Source of the DNA: Myxococcales bacterium
GTDB lineage: Bacteria > Myxococcota_A > Polyangia > Polyangiales > Ga0077539
Direction of reading: 5' to 3'
Length of the DNA stretch: 44,931 nucleotides
NCBI GenBank assembly: GCA_013298625.1
Contig: JAAFIF010000084.1
Span: 1-44,931, forward strand
Shown piece after piece: positions 15,772 to 23,703 of the stretch; the stretch's first letter is position 1; each line of letters starts with the position of its first letter. Made by a program: the position numbers and the translations under genes. The notes beneath the pieces were generated by a model. The model saw only the letters and a program-made list of their open reading frames with translations. It did no database searches and was not told where the DNA came from.

Positions 15772-17622
15772 CTAGCGCGCGCCGAGCGACGCAGAGACCT
15801 CGAGCCTGCGAAAGAGCTGGCGCTTCTTGTACGTGTGGCGCTCCATGCGACGAAGAATGTCGTCGAGCACGCGCACTGCGCGCGCGATGAAGGGGCCCTT
15901 GTTGAGCATCACGCACTCGGCGCGCACGGCCATGGACGCGTCCGTCACCTCTGCGCGCGAAGGGACGCCGGTCTGCGCGAGGCCGTCGAGCACTTGCGTG
16001 GCCCAGATCGCTGGGATGTGCGCGGCCTCTGAGATCCAGAGGATCTCTTCTTGGATCTCTGCGAGCCGCTCGAAGCCGCACTCTACGGCGAGGTCGCCGC
16101 GCGCGATCATCACGCCGACGGGGTAGCGACGCATCGCTCGCAGCAGCAGCGATGGCAGCGCGTCGAAGGCCTGCCTCGTCTCGATCTTCAGCACGACGCC
16201 GAGCGCGCGGGGCGCGGCCGCGAGCGCGTCGAGGTACGGGTCGAGGTCCGCTGCGCTGCGCAAGAACGAGAGCCCCACCATGTCAGCGTGGGCCAGCGCA
16301 AACTCGAGCCCGACGCGGTCATCGGGGCCGAAGCTGGCGATGTCCATCGCGGTGTCGGGGAGGTTGATGCCCTTCTCGGCTTCGATCTTGGCGACGCCGC
16401 GACCCGCGCGCTGAACGCGCAGCGAGACCTCGGGGAGGGCGACGGCTTCGACGACTGTCTCGATCTTTCCGTCGTCGATCAGCACGCGATCGCCGACCTT
16501 CACGTTGTCGAGCGCCGCAGGAACCTCACACGAAATCGTCGCGGGACGCAGCACCGCGCCGCTCGCCGTCCGCGCCGCCGGGCGCCCGAGCGTGCTGTCC
16601 GCACGCAAGACGAGCGGGTCGCCCGCGCTCACTTCGATGCGCGATCGCGTCGGCGCCACGGGCCCGCCGAAGCCCTTTCGCAGCGTGCGCTTCTTGCGAC
16701 GAAGCGCGATCGGCGCGTTGGATTGCAGGTAGATCGTCTTGGATCCGTCGGCCGTCGCGTGGTCCGGGTGCACCGCGCGGATCGTGATCGAGCGCTCGCG
16801 CTCTCGCGCGTCGGTCACCAGCAACCGATCGCCCGCGCGCATCTTCGCGAACCAGTCGTCGTCGACGAAGAGCGTCGGTCCCGCGGCGGAGCTGGTCTTC
16901 GCCGCCCATGATTTGGGCGCGATCGTCACGCGAAAGGGCGCGGTGGTTCGCCCCATCGCGTCCCGCGACGGCTTGAGCGCCAGCACCTCGGGGCCCGGCT
17001 CGATAGGGCCGGTTCGAAGCTTCGGGCCAGGCAGATCGACGAGCACCTTGCACGTGCGACCCGCGCGCTCGCTCGCGCCGCGCAGCGCAGCGCGTAGGCG
17101 CGTCCACTCTACGGGGCCTTCGTGTGCGGTGTTGATGCGCAGCACGTCGACGCCCGCGGCGAGCATCGCGTCCATCCACGCGGCGTCCGCTTCGCGCGCA
17201 GAAGGAGCGGTCGCCATGATGTACACGTGCCGATCCGCGGGCTTGTCGCCGAAGAGCGCGCGGGAGTGCGCGTGCAAGAGCGCTTCGGCGTCGCTCCAGC
17301 GCGTGACCGTGGCCGGAGCCTCGTGCGCTGAAGGCTCGCCGCCGCCCGCGCGCACCGTGCACGCGAGGCGCGCGCGGACCTCTTCGAGCGTCGAGAGCAC
17401 TGCGCCCTCGGAGCGTCCCAAGGACGAGAGCCCCGATTGCGACAGCGCGAGCTGCAGCTCTCGGACGTCCCGCTGCCGAAGCGCGAGGTAGTGCAACAGG
17501 TTGCGCGCGCTCGCGCTCCACGTCGGGTCGAGCGACGCGACCAGTTCGGCGTTGGCGGCTTCGAACGCGATCGCTTCGGCGATGAGCTCGTCGATCGCTG
17601 CGAGCAGGGCGGGGGGCTGCAT
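15772..17622 (-). CDS. Pyruvate-kinase-like protein lacking the C-terminal domain
   Basis: 616 residues from the ATG at 17622; longer in-frame starts would overlap the ankyrin gene's 3' end. An about 125-residue helical N-terminal extension precedes a pyruvate-kinase barrel. Motifs parallel those of the enzyme: DVLRINTAHEG (for RLNFSHG), VDLPGPKLRTG, VVLKIETRQAF, GVMIARGDLAVE and WATQVLDGLAQTGVPSRAEV. A B-domain-like insert lies in between. Where pyruvate kinase has MLSGETA this protein reads MLNKGPFIA and then ends after a short helix, so the allosteric C-terminal domain is absent. Family members of this size are usually named pyruvate kinase, but activity is unproven. It lies 79 nt downstream of the ankyrin gene. 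Confidence 0.8.
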   Translation of the reverse strand: MQPPALLAAIDELIAEAIAFEAANAELVASLDPTWSASARNLLHYLALRQRDVRELQLALSQSGLSSLGRSEGAVLSTLEEVRARLACTVRAGGGEPSAHEAPATVTRWSDAEALLHAHSRALFGDKPADRHVYIMATAPSAREADAAWMDAMLAAGVDVLRINTAHEGPVEWTRLRAALRGASERAGRTCKVLVDLPGPKLRTGPIEPGPEVLALKPSRDAMGRTTAPFRVTIAPKSWAAKTSSAAGPTLFVDDDWFAKMRAGDRLLVTDARERERSITIRAVHPDHATADGSKTIYLQSNAPIALRRKKRTLRKGFGGPVAPTRSRIEVSAGDPLVLRADSTLGRPAARTASGAVLRPATISCEVPAALDNVKVGDRVLIDDGKIETVVEAVALPEVSLRVQRAGRGVAKIEAEKGINLPDTAMDIASFGPDDRVGLEFALAHADMVGLSFLRSAADLDPYLDALAAAPRALGVVLKIETRQAFDALPSLLLRAMRRYPVGVMIARGDLAVECGFERLAEIQEEILWISEAAHIPAIWATQVLDGLAQTGVPSRAEVTDASMAVRAECVMLNKGPFIARAVRVLDDILRRMERHTYKKRQLFRRLEVSASLGAR

Positions 17623-17701
17623 CGCCGACAACGGTGGCGCTCGGTCAGTGAATTTCCAAGCGAAAATCAGCGCAAACGCGTGCAGCTCTTGCGCCTCGCG
17701 C

Positions 17702-20700
17702 TCACTCGTCGTCGTCGATCGCGCCCTCGTCGATCGCGCCGTCGTCACCCTGCGACGAGCCGTCGCTGGGCCACGTCTCCGGATCGATCCCGTAGTCCTC
17801 GGCGAGCGCTCGCGCCGAGCGCGCCTCTTCGATTCCCGGCGCGACGAAGTCCCACGACGCGCCCTTCTCGAGCAGCAGTCGCGCCGGGTCTTCGCCGTAG
17901 GTCTCGAGCGCGACGTGCAGCGGCGTGCGCCCCGCGCCGTCGAAGGCGTTGACGTCCGCGCCGGCGTCGATGAGCGCGCGCGCGATCGCCTGCGAGCCCC
18001 ACCAGTTTTCGACCGCGCGGTGCAGCGCCGTCAGTTGCTCTGTGTCCTTGGCGTTGGCCAGCTCGGGGTGCCGCGCGAGCAGCGCCACGCCGAGGTCGGG
18101 CTGACCGTTGATGGCGGTGATCATCACGGCGTTGCGACCCATCGCGTCTTCGCCTGTCGCGTCGGCGCCGTGCTCGATGAGCCACTGCGCGGCGCTCTCG
18201 TTGTAGTCGCCGAGCATCTTCGCGACGAGCGACGCGCCGTTGATCTTGGCGTCGACCGACGCGCCCTTGGTGAGCAGCGCCTCGGCTGTGTCGTTGTCCC
18301 CGCGCTGCAGCGCCGTGAGCAGCGGAAGCTCTCCGCGCAGGTCCGCCGACGCCACGCTGAGCCCCAGCGACAAGAGATAATCCAGCAGATCCGAGTCGCC
18401 GACAGCGATCGCGATGTTGACCAGGCTGCGCCCGCCCACCGTCGTGAAGGGCCGCAGCTTCTTCTCTCGCAGCATCGCGGTGAGCTTCTTCAGCTCGCCG
18501 CGCTCGAGCATCTTGCGCACGTCGCTCGAGACCATCGAGCGGCCCGCGCGCTCGTTGAGCACGTCCATCGAGAGCAGCTTCGCGCCGGCCTTGGCCTCGA
18601 GCATCGCGTCGATCTCGGCGTTGCTCTGAAACGACGCGTACCCCGAGACGCTGGCGTTCTCGTGGTCCTTCGCGCGCACGTCGGCGCCCGCGTCGACGAG
18701 CAGCTGCGCGAGTTCGACGTTCTCCGCGTCGACCGCGTACATGAGCGCGGTCGCGCCGAACGCGTCGCGCTCGTCCACCGCGTGACCGCTCGCGAGCATC
18801 GACGCCAGCGCCGCGCGATCACCGGAGTACACCGCGGCGAACCACGGTGACGGCGCGACGATCTCGTCCGCGAGCCGCTCGACGTTGGTCGGCGCAGAGG
18901 TGTCCACGCCGTGCCGGGTGAGCACGTCGGCGAACTCTCGCCGCAGCTCTTTGCGCGCGGCCAAGAACGTCAGCGCGTCCTCTCCGTCGCGGTTCTTCTG
19001 CAGCTCGTCCGCGCCGCGCTCGAGCAGCGCGCGCACGATCGCCACGTTGCCGGTCTTCGCCGCGGCCGTCAGCGGCGTGTCTCCGGTCTGCGTGGCGAGC
19101 GCCGTCGTCGATGCTCCCGCGCGCAAGAGCAGCTCGACGATCTCGACGTTGCCGAGCTCGATGGCCTTGATGAGGGTCGGGCCGGTGTACGAGTCCGTGG
19201 CGTTGGGGGTCGCGCCGCGCTCGAGCAAGATGCGCACGCACTCGGCCTGGCCCGCGGCCACTGCGGTCATCAGCGGCGTCGAGACCGCGCCGCTCGTCGC
19301 GTCGGCGCCGCGCTCGAGCGCCCACCGCAGGACGTCGATGGACTTCGCCGCTGTGTGCACGGGCGTCGTGCCCCAGTCGTCCGCGGCGTCGAGGCTCGCG
19401 CCGTTTTGCACGAGCAGCTCGCACAGCTCGACGGAGCCCGCTTCGCACGCCGCGTGCAGCATCGTCGTCCCGTAGTTGCTCGCGCGCTTCGCGTCCGCGC
19501 CGCGCTGAAGCAAAGCGCGAACGAGCTCGACGTCCTGCTTCTCGATCGCTGCTTGCATCAGCGGCGACGCCTTCACCGACGGCGGCGGCTCGACGCTCGC
19601 CCCGCGCGCGACGAACGCGAACACCTCGTCGCGGCGCCCGGCGTCGTACCAGATCGCGAGCGTGGCCCAGCTCTGCGCGGCCGCGAGCTCGTCGACCGAC
19701 TTGCCCGACTCGATCGCCTCGTCGACGACGAGCTGAACGACGTGCTGCTTGCTCGTGTCCCTCGCGCACTCGAAGGGCGTGCGCGTGTAGTCATCGACGC
19801 TGTCCCAGCGGGCTCCGCCCTGAACGAGCGCGCGCAGGACGTCGATGTACGTGTCGTCGTACGCGTAGTGCTGCACGGCGCTGTGCAGCGGGGTGAACCC
19901 CTGGCTGTTGGTCGCGCTGACGTCCGCGCCCTTCGCGATCAAGTACGCGATCACCTCGTCCGAGCGGTACGCGGTGCACGCGCCGTGCAGCGGTGTTTCG
20001 CCGCCGATTTCGGCGTGAACAGTGAGCGGGCAGCCCGCCTCGTGCAGCGCGCGGACGATCGCGACGTTCTTCTTCATGACGGCGGCGCTCATGAGCTCGC
20101 CCCAGTGCTTGTCCTCGAAGCTCGTGACCGTCGAGAGCAGCATGCGGAGCTGGGGCTCGCGCTCGTTCCACACGGCGCTGTGGATCAAGAGGGGCTTGCC
20201 CGAGCGCTCCATCGCTCGCGCGCCGCGCGCGATCAACAGTGCGACGACCTCGTCGCTGGTCTCTTCCTTTACCCACGCGAGCGCGTTGCTGCCCCACGGG
20301 TTGGCCAGGTCTGCGCTCGCGCCTGCGTCGAGCACCGCGCGCACCGCGTCGATCGAGCCGCTCTCGACGGCGTGAACGAGTAGGGTTTTTCCATCTCCGT
20401 CGAAGCTGTCTACGCCGAGGTCCGCCTCGCGCATCGCCGCGAGCGCCGCGTCGAAGTCGCCGCCCGTGGCCGCGCTCCACACGCGCGCCTTCTTCTCTGC
20501 GCGCTCGCACTTGTCGTCATCGAGCGCCTCGTCGCCGAGGGCGGCCACCATCCAGTTGCCGCGCGTCGTCGCGTAGTCGAGCGCGCTCGTCCCATAGTGA
20601 TCCTGCGCGTACGGGTCCGCGCCGCGCGCGAGCAGCAGCTCGATCAACGCCGTGGCCGAGTGTCGAATCGCATAGAACAACGGCCTGGCTCCCTGCGGAT

Positions 20701-21265
20701 CGAGCGCGAGGTTCGGGTCGAGCTTGTGATCGAGCAGCGCGCGCAGCGTCGCTTCGTCTTGGTTCTCGATCGCCTTGCGCGGCGCAGACCGCGCGTATTC
20801 GCCGCCGACGAAGTTCGGGTCCGCGCCGAGCTCGAGCAAGAGCGCGACGTTGTCGGGCTGCGACTTCTCGATCGCGTGCAAGAGCGCGCTCTCACCCCAG
20901 CGATTGACCGCCGTGAGGTCCGATCCCTTCTGCGCCAGGTAGCGCGCCGCCTCGGGGTGGCTCCAGTTGAGCGCAGTGCGAAGCGCCGTGTCGCCGCTCG
21001 AGTCGATGAGCGTCTGGTCCGCGCCCCGCTCGAGCAAGAGCTCCAATCGCTCGATCGATCCGCCCTCGGCCGCCTTGATCAGCGCCGTCTCGAGCGAGAT
21101 GTCCACCCGCGAGTCGACGGGCATCCCGAGGTCGAGGTACGCGCGAACGACCTCCGTCGGGCCGTCTTTGCACGCCCGCAAAAACGCATCTCTGCTCTGG
21201 CTGCTCAGCGTCGGGAAGCATCCGTTCTCGGCGAGCACTTCGGTCGGTGTCTTCATGGCTCGCAT
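17702..21265 (-). CDS. Large ankyrin-repeat protein
   Basis: 1187 residues. The start may be the ATG at 21265 or the one at 21256 three codons later; neither has a clear ribosome site. Nearly the whole length is ankyrin repeats (on the order of 30), with repeated cores such as GETPLHGACTAYRSDEVIAY, LLLERGADQTLIDSSGDTAL and GRTPLHVALETYGEDPARLL. No signal peptide, membrane segment or enzymatic domain is seen. The end is acidic (DDGAIDEGAIDDDE). The protein is probably a cytoplasmic binding scaffold. It follows hypE on the same strand after 75 nt that contain a strong hairpin. Confidence 0.93.
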   Translation of the reverse strand: MRAMKTPTEVLAENGCFPTLSSQSRDAFLRACKDGPTEVVRAYLDLGMPVDSRVDISLETALIKAAEGGSIERLELLLERGADQTLIDSSGDTALRTALNWSHPEAARYLAQKGSDLTAVNRWGESALLHAIEKSQPDNVALLLELGADPNFVGGEYARSAPRKAIENQDEATLRALLDHKLDPNLALDPQGARPLFYAIRHSATALIELLLARGADPYAQDHYGTSALDYATTRGNWMVAALGDEALDDDKCERAEKKARVWSAATGGDFDAALAAMREADLGVDSFDGDGKTLLVHAVESGSIDAVRAVLDAGASADLANPWGSNALAWVKEETSDEVVALLIARGARAMERSGKPLLIHSAVWNEREPQLRMLLSTVTSFEDKHWGELMSAAVMKKNVAIVRALHEAGCPLTVHAEIGGETPLHGACTAYRSDEVIAYLIAKGADVSATNSQGFTPLHSAVQHYAYDDTYIDVLRALVQGGARWDSVDDYTRTPFECARDTSKQHVVQLVVDEAIESGKSVDELAAAQSWATLAIWYDAGRRDEVFAFVARGASVEPPPSVKASPLMQAAIEKQDVELVRALLQRGADAKRASNYGTTMLHAACEAGSVELCELLVQNGASLDAADDWGTTPVHTAAKSIDVLRWALERGADATSGAVSTPLMTAVAAGQAECVRILLERGATPNATDSYTGPTLIKAIELGNVEIVELLLRAGASTTALATQTGDTPLTAAAKTGNVAIVRALLERGADELQKNRDGEDALTFLAARKELRREFADVLTRHGVDTSAPTNVERLADEIVAPSPWFAAVYSGDRAALASMLASGHAVDERDAFGATALMYAVDAENVELAQLLVDAGADVRAKDHENASVSGYASFQSNAEIDAMLEAKAGAKLLSMDVLNERAGRSMVSSDVRKMLERGELKKLTAMLREKKLRPFTTVGGRSLVNIAIAVGDSDLLDYLLSLGLSVASADLRGELPLLTALQRGDNDTAEALLTKGASVDAKINGASLVAKMLGDYNESAAQWLIEHGADATGEDAMGRNAVMITAINGQPDLGVALLARHPELANAKDTEQLTALHRAVENWWGSQAIARALIDAGADVNAFDGAGRTPLHVALETYGEDPARLLLEKGASWDFVAPGIEEARSARALAEDYGIDPETWPSDGSSQGDDGAIDEGAIDDDE

Positions 21266-21305
21266 GCTCGTACAGCGAGCGCTGCGACCGCCAGATCGCT
21301 GCAGG

Positions 21306-21340
21306 CCGAAGGGACAGAGAATGTCCCGCGATCCCTTCGG
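21306..21340 (-). terminator. Hairpin directly after hypE, with two alternative pairings
   Basis: CCGAAGGGA (21306-21314) is a perfect complement of TCCCTTCGG (21332-21340), which touches the hypE stop codon. Inside it GGGACA (21311-21316) pairs perfectly with TGTCCC (21322-21327) over a 5-nt loop. The two stems share bases. No U-tract follows on the minus strand, so it may be a terminator helped by Rho, a processing site or an attenuator ahead of the ankyrin gene. Confidence 0.5.
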
Positions 21341-22372
21341 TCAACAGATGCGCGGGAGCTGTTCGCCCGAGAGCATGTCGAGCACGCGTTCTCCACCGAA
21401 CGGCCCGACCGCGGTCACCAGCGCGTCGTCGTCCTGGCACACCTCGCCGATCAGAGCGGCCTGCGCGTCGAAGGCTCGCACGATCGCGAGCGCTCGCTCG
21501 GCGTCGGATTCGTCGACGAACAACAGGACGCGGCCCTCGCACGCGACGTAGAGCGGGTCGAGGCCGAGCAGCTCGCACGCATCGCGCACGCCGTCGCTCA
21601 CAGCGACGCTGCCCTCGTCGATCCTCACGCCCACCTTGGCGGTCCTCGCGAGCTCGCACAGCGCCGTGGCGACCCCGCCGCGCGTCGGGTCTCGCGCGCA
21701 CGAGAGCGCGACGTCGGCGTCGATCAGACCGTGGACGATCGACGAGATCTCTCTCGAGTCGCTCTTCACGGACGAGCCGATCGCGACGTCTCCGCGCGCC
21801 AACAGCACAGCGATCCCGTGCTCTCCCGCGGAGCCCGAGAGGATCACCCGCTGTCCGGGGCGGATGCGCTTGGGCGCGAGCCGCGCGCGCACCCGGCCGA
21901 GGCCAGTGCACGCGATGTACACGCCGTCGCCGCGGCCTCGCTCGACGACCTTGGTGTCGCCAGCGACGACCCGCGCGTTGCATGCACGCGCCGCCGCGCC
22001 GAGCGAGCGCGCCACCCGCTCGAGCGTGGCGAGCGGCAACCCCTCTTCGAGGATGAAGCTCACCGTGAGCGCTTCGGCGATCGCGCCGCAGCACGCGAGG
22101 TCGTTGACGATCCCGTGCACGGCGAGCGAGCCGATGTCGCCTCCCTCGAAGAACAGCGGCCGCACCGTGAATCCGTCGGTGCAGACAGCGGTCGGTCCCT
22201 CGAGCGCGAGCACCGCGCCGTCGTGCGCTTCGCGAAGCTCGTCGCTGTCGAACGCCTTGCGAAAGAGCGTCTCGATGAGCTGGTGCGTCGCGCGGCCACC
22301 TCCGCCGTGCGCGAGCACCACGCGGTCGTACGCCGCGAACGGAGCGGGACAGCTCGGACCTTCGTCGCTCAT
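21341..22372 (-). CDS. hypE: Hydrogenase maturation protein HypE
   Basis: 343 residues. HypE dehydrates a carbamoyl group on its own C-terminal cysteine to make the CN ligands of the [NiFe] site. The expected C-terminus PRIC is present, supplying that cysteine. The N-terminal ATP-binding AIRS/PurM fold is clear: VLAHGGGGRATHQLIETLF, CTDGFTVRPLFFEGGDIGSL, ARDPTRGGVATALCELA. The ATG overlaps the hypD stop as ATGA. It is the last gene of the hydrogenase operon. Confidence 0.97.
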   Translation of the reverse strand: MSDEGPSCPAPFAAYDRVVLAHGGGGRATHQLIETLFRKAFDSDELREAHDGAVLALEGPTAVCTDGFTVRPLFFEGGDIGSLAVHGIVNDLACCGAIAEALTVSFILEEGLPLATLERVARSLGAAARACNARVVAGDTKVVERGRGDGVYIACTGLGRVRARLAPKRIRPGQRVILSGSAGEHGIAVLLARGDVAIGSSVKSDSREISSIVHGLIDADVALSCARDPTRGGVATALCELARTAKVGVRIDEGSVAVSDGVRDACELLGLDPLYVACEGRVLLFVDESDAERALAIVRAFDAQAALIGEVCQDDDALVTAVGPFGGERVLDMLSGEQLPRIC

Positions 22373-23463
22373 CGGGACGGCCTTCTTCGGAGGTGGACGT
22401 ACGCGCTGCAGGCTCCTTCGGTCGAGACCATCGGGGCGCCGAGGGGCGTGTCTGGCGTGCACGAGCGCTGAAACGCCGGGCAGTCACGAGGGTCGAGCGC
22501 GCCGCGCAGCACGTCGGCGGCGCGGCACTCGATCGACTCGCGCGCCACGATGGACGGGCGAGCGAAGCGCGTCGCGGCGTCGAAGCGCGCGAGCGATGGG
22601 CGGATGGCGAGGCCGCCGAGCGCGATCGTTCCGAAGCCGCGCCACTCGGCGTCGCGCGGGGCGAAGACGCGGTCGATCGCGGCGCGCGCCGCGGGGTTTC
22701 CTTCGGGGCGGACCGCGCGGGTGTACTGGATTTCGACGGCGCGACGCGCGGACTCGAGCTGCTCGACGCAGCGCGCGACGCCCTCGAGGATGTCGACGGG
22801 CTCGAACCCCGTCACGACGATCGGCCGCTGAAATCGCTGGGCGATCGGCTCGTACTCGCCGGTTCCCATCACCGCGCACACGTGTCCCGCCGCCAGCAGC
22901 CCGTCGATCCGCGGCCCGGTGTCGTCGAACAGGGCGCTCAGCACCGGCGGCACCCGGACGTGCGCGGCCAGCACTGCGAAGTTATCGAGCTCGAGCGCCG
23001 CCGCGGTCTCGATGGCGATCGCCGTCGCAGGCGCGGTCGTCTCGAACCCCACCGCGAAGAAGACCACCGTGCGCGCGCGGTCTCGCTGCGCTGCGCGCAC
23101 GGCGTCGAGCGCCGATACGACCACGCGCACGTCCCCGCCACGCGCTCGCGCAGCCAGCAAATCTCCTCGCGAACCTGGAACGCGCAGCATGTCTCCGTAC
23201 GTGCAGAGCGTGGCGTCCGCACGCTCGGCGATGGCGCCCGCGTGGTCGATGACCGACAGCGGCGTGACGCACACGGGGCAGCCCGGCCCGTGAACGAGCG
23301 TCATGTCCGTCGGAAGAAGGCGTTCGATCGCGTACCGCGCGATCGTGTGGGTCTGGCCGCCGCAGACCTCCATGATCCGCCACGGCCTCGATGCGGCGCG
23401 CGCGATGCGCTCAGCGAGCCTCTTCGCGCGCTCGAAGTCGCGCCACTCGTCGACGAACTTCAT
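22369..23463 (-). CDS. hypD: Hydrogenase maturation protein HypD
   Basis: 364 residues. HypD is the Fe-S scaffold on which the Fe(CN)2CO unit is assembled together with HypC. Diagnostic stretches are visible: MEVCGGQTHTIARYAIERLL, HGPGCPVCVTP (cysteines for Fe binding), FFAVGFETTAPATA and VMGTGEYEPIA. The C-terminal region has the usual spaced cysteines that bind the [4Fe-4S] cluster (ECRAADVLRGALDPRDCPAF, then RSC). The start ATG overlaps the hypC stop, and its stop overlaps the hypE start. Confidence 0.97.
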   Translation of the reverse strand: MKFVDEWRDFERAKRLAERIARAASRPWRIMEVCGGQTHTIARYAIERLLPTDMTLVHGPGCPVCVTPLSVIDHAGAIAERADATLCTYGDMLRVPGSRGDLLAARARGGDVRVVVSALDAVRAAQRDRARTVVFFAVGFETTAPATAIAIETAAALELDNFAVLAAHVRVPPVLSALFDDTGPRIDGLLAAGHVCAVMGTGEYEPIAQRFQRPIVVTGFEPVDILEGVARCVEQLESARRAVEIQYTRAVRPEGNPAARAAIDRVFAPRDAEWRGFGTIALGGLAIRPSLARFDAATRFARPSIVARESIECRAADVLRGALDPRDCPAFQRSCTPDTPLGAPMVSTEGACSAYVHLRRRPSR

Positions 23464-23687
23464 CGCCGCCCGCCTTCGTCGAGCAGCGCCAGCGCCGCTG
23501 TGGCTGCGGCTTCGTCCATCCGCTGGATCGCGAAGCCGCTGTGAACGATGACGTACTCGCCCACCGACGCGTCGACGAGCGCGAGGCAGACGTCCTGCGT
23601 CACCGCGCCGAACCGCACGCGCGCCATCAGCAGCCCGGCGTCGGCGACCCAGCGTTCTTCGACTCGACCCGGCACCGCGAGGCACAT
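23460..23687 (-). CDS. hypC: Hydrogenase maturation chaperone HypC
   Basis: 75 residues, the normal size. It begins MCLAVPGRV, so the essential Cys2 is present; HypC carries the Fe(CN)2CO unit from HypD to the large-subunit precursor. The central VRFGAVTQDVCLALVDA and YVIVHSGFAIQRMDE segments are typical. It lies 16 nt after hypF, with an ATGA overlap into hypD. Confidence 0.97.
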   Translation of the reverse strand: MCLAVPGRVEERWVADAGLLMARVRFGAVTQDVCLALVDASVGEYVIVHSGFAIQRMDEAAATAALALLDEGGRR

Positions 23688-23703
23688 CTCGTCTTCGTCG
23701 ACT

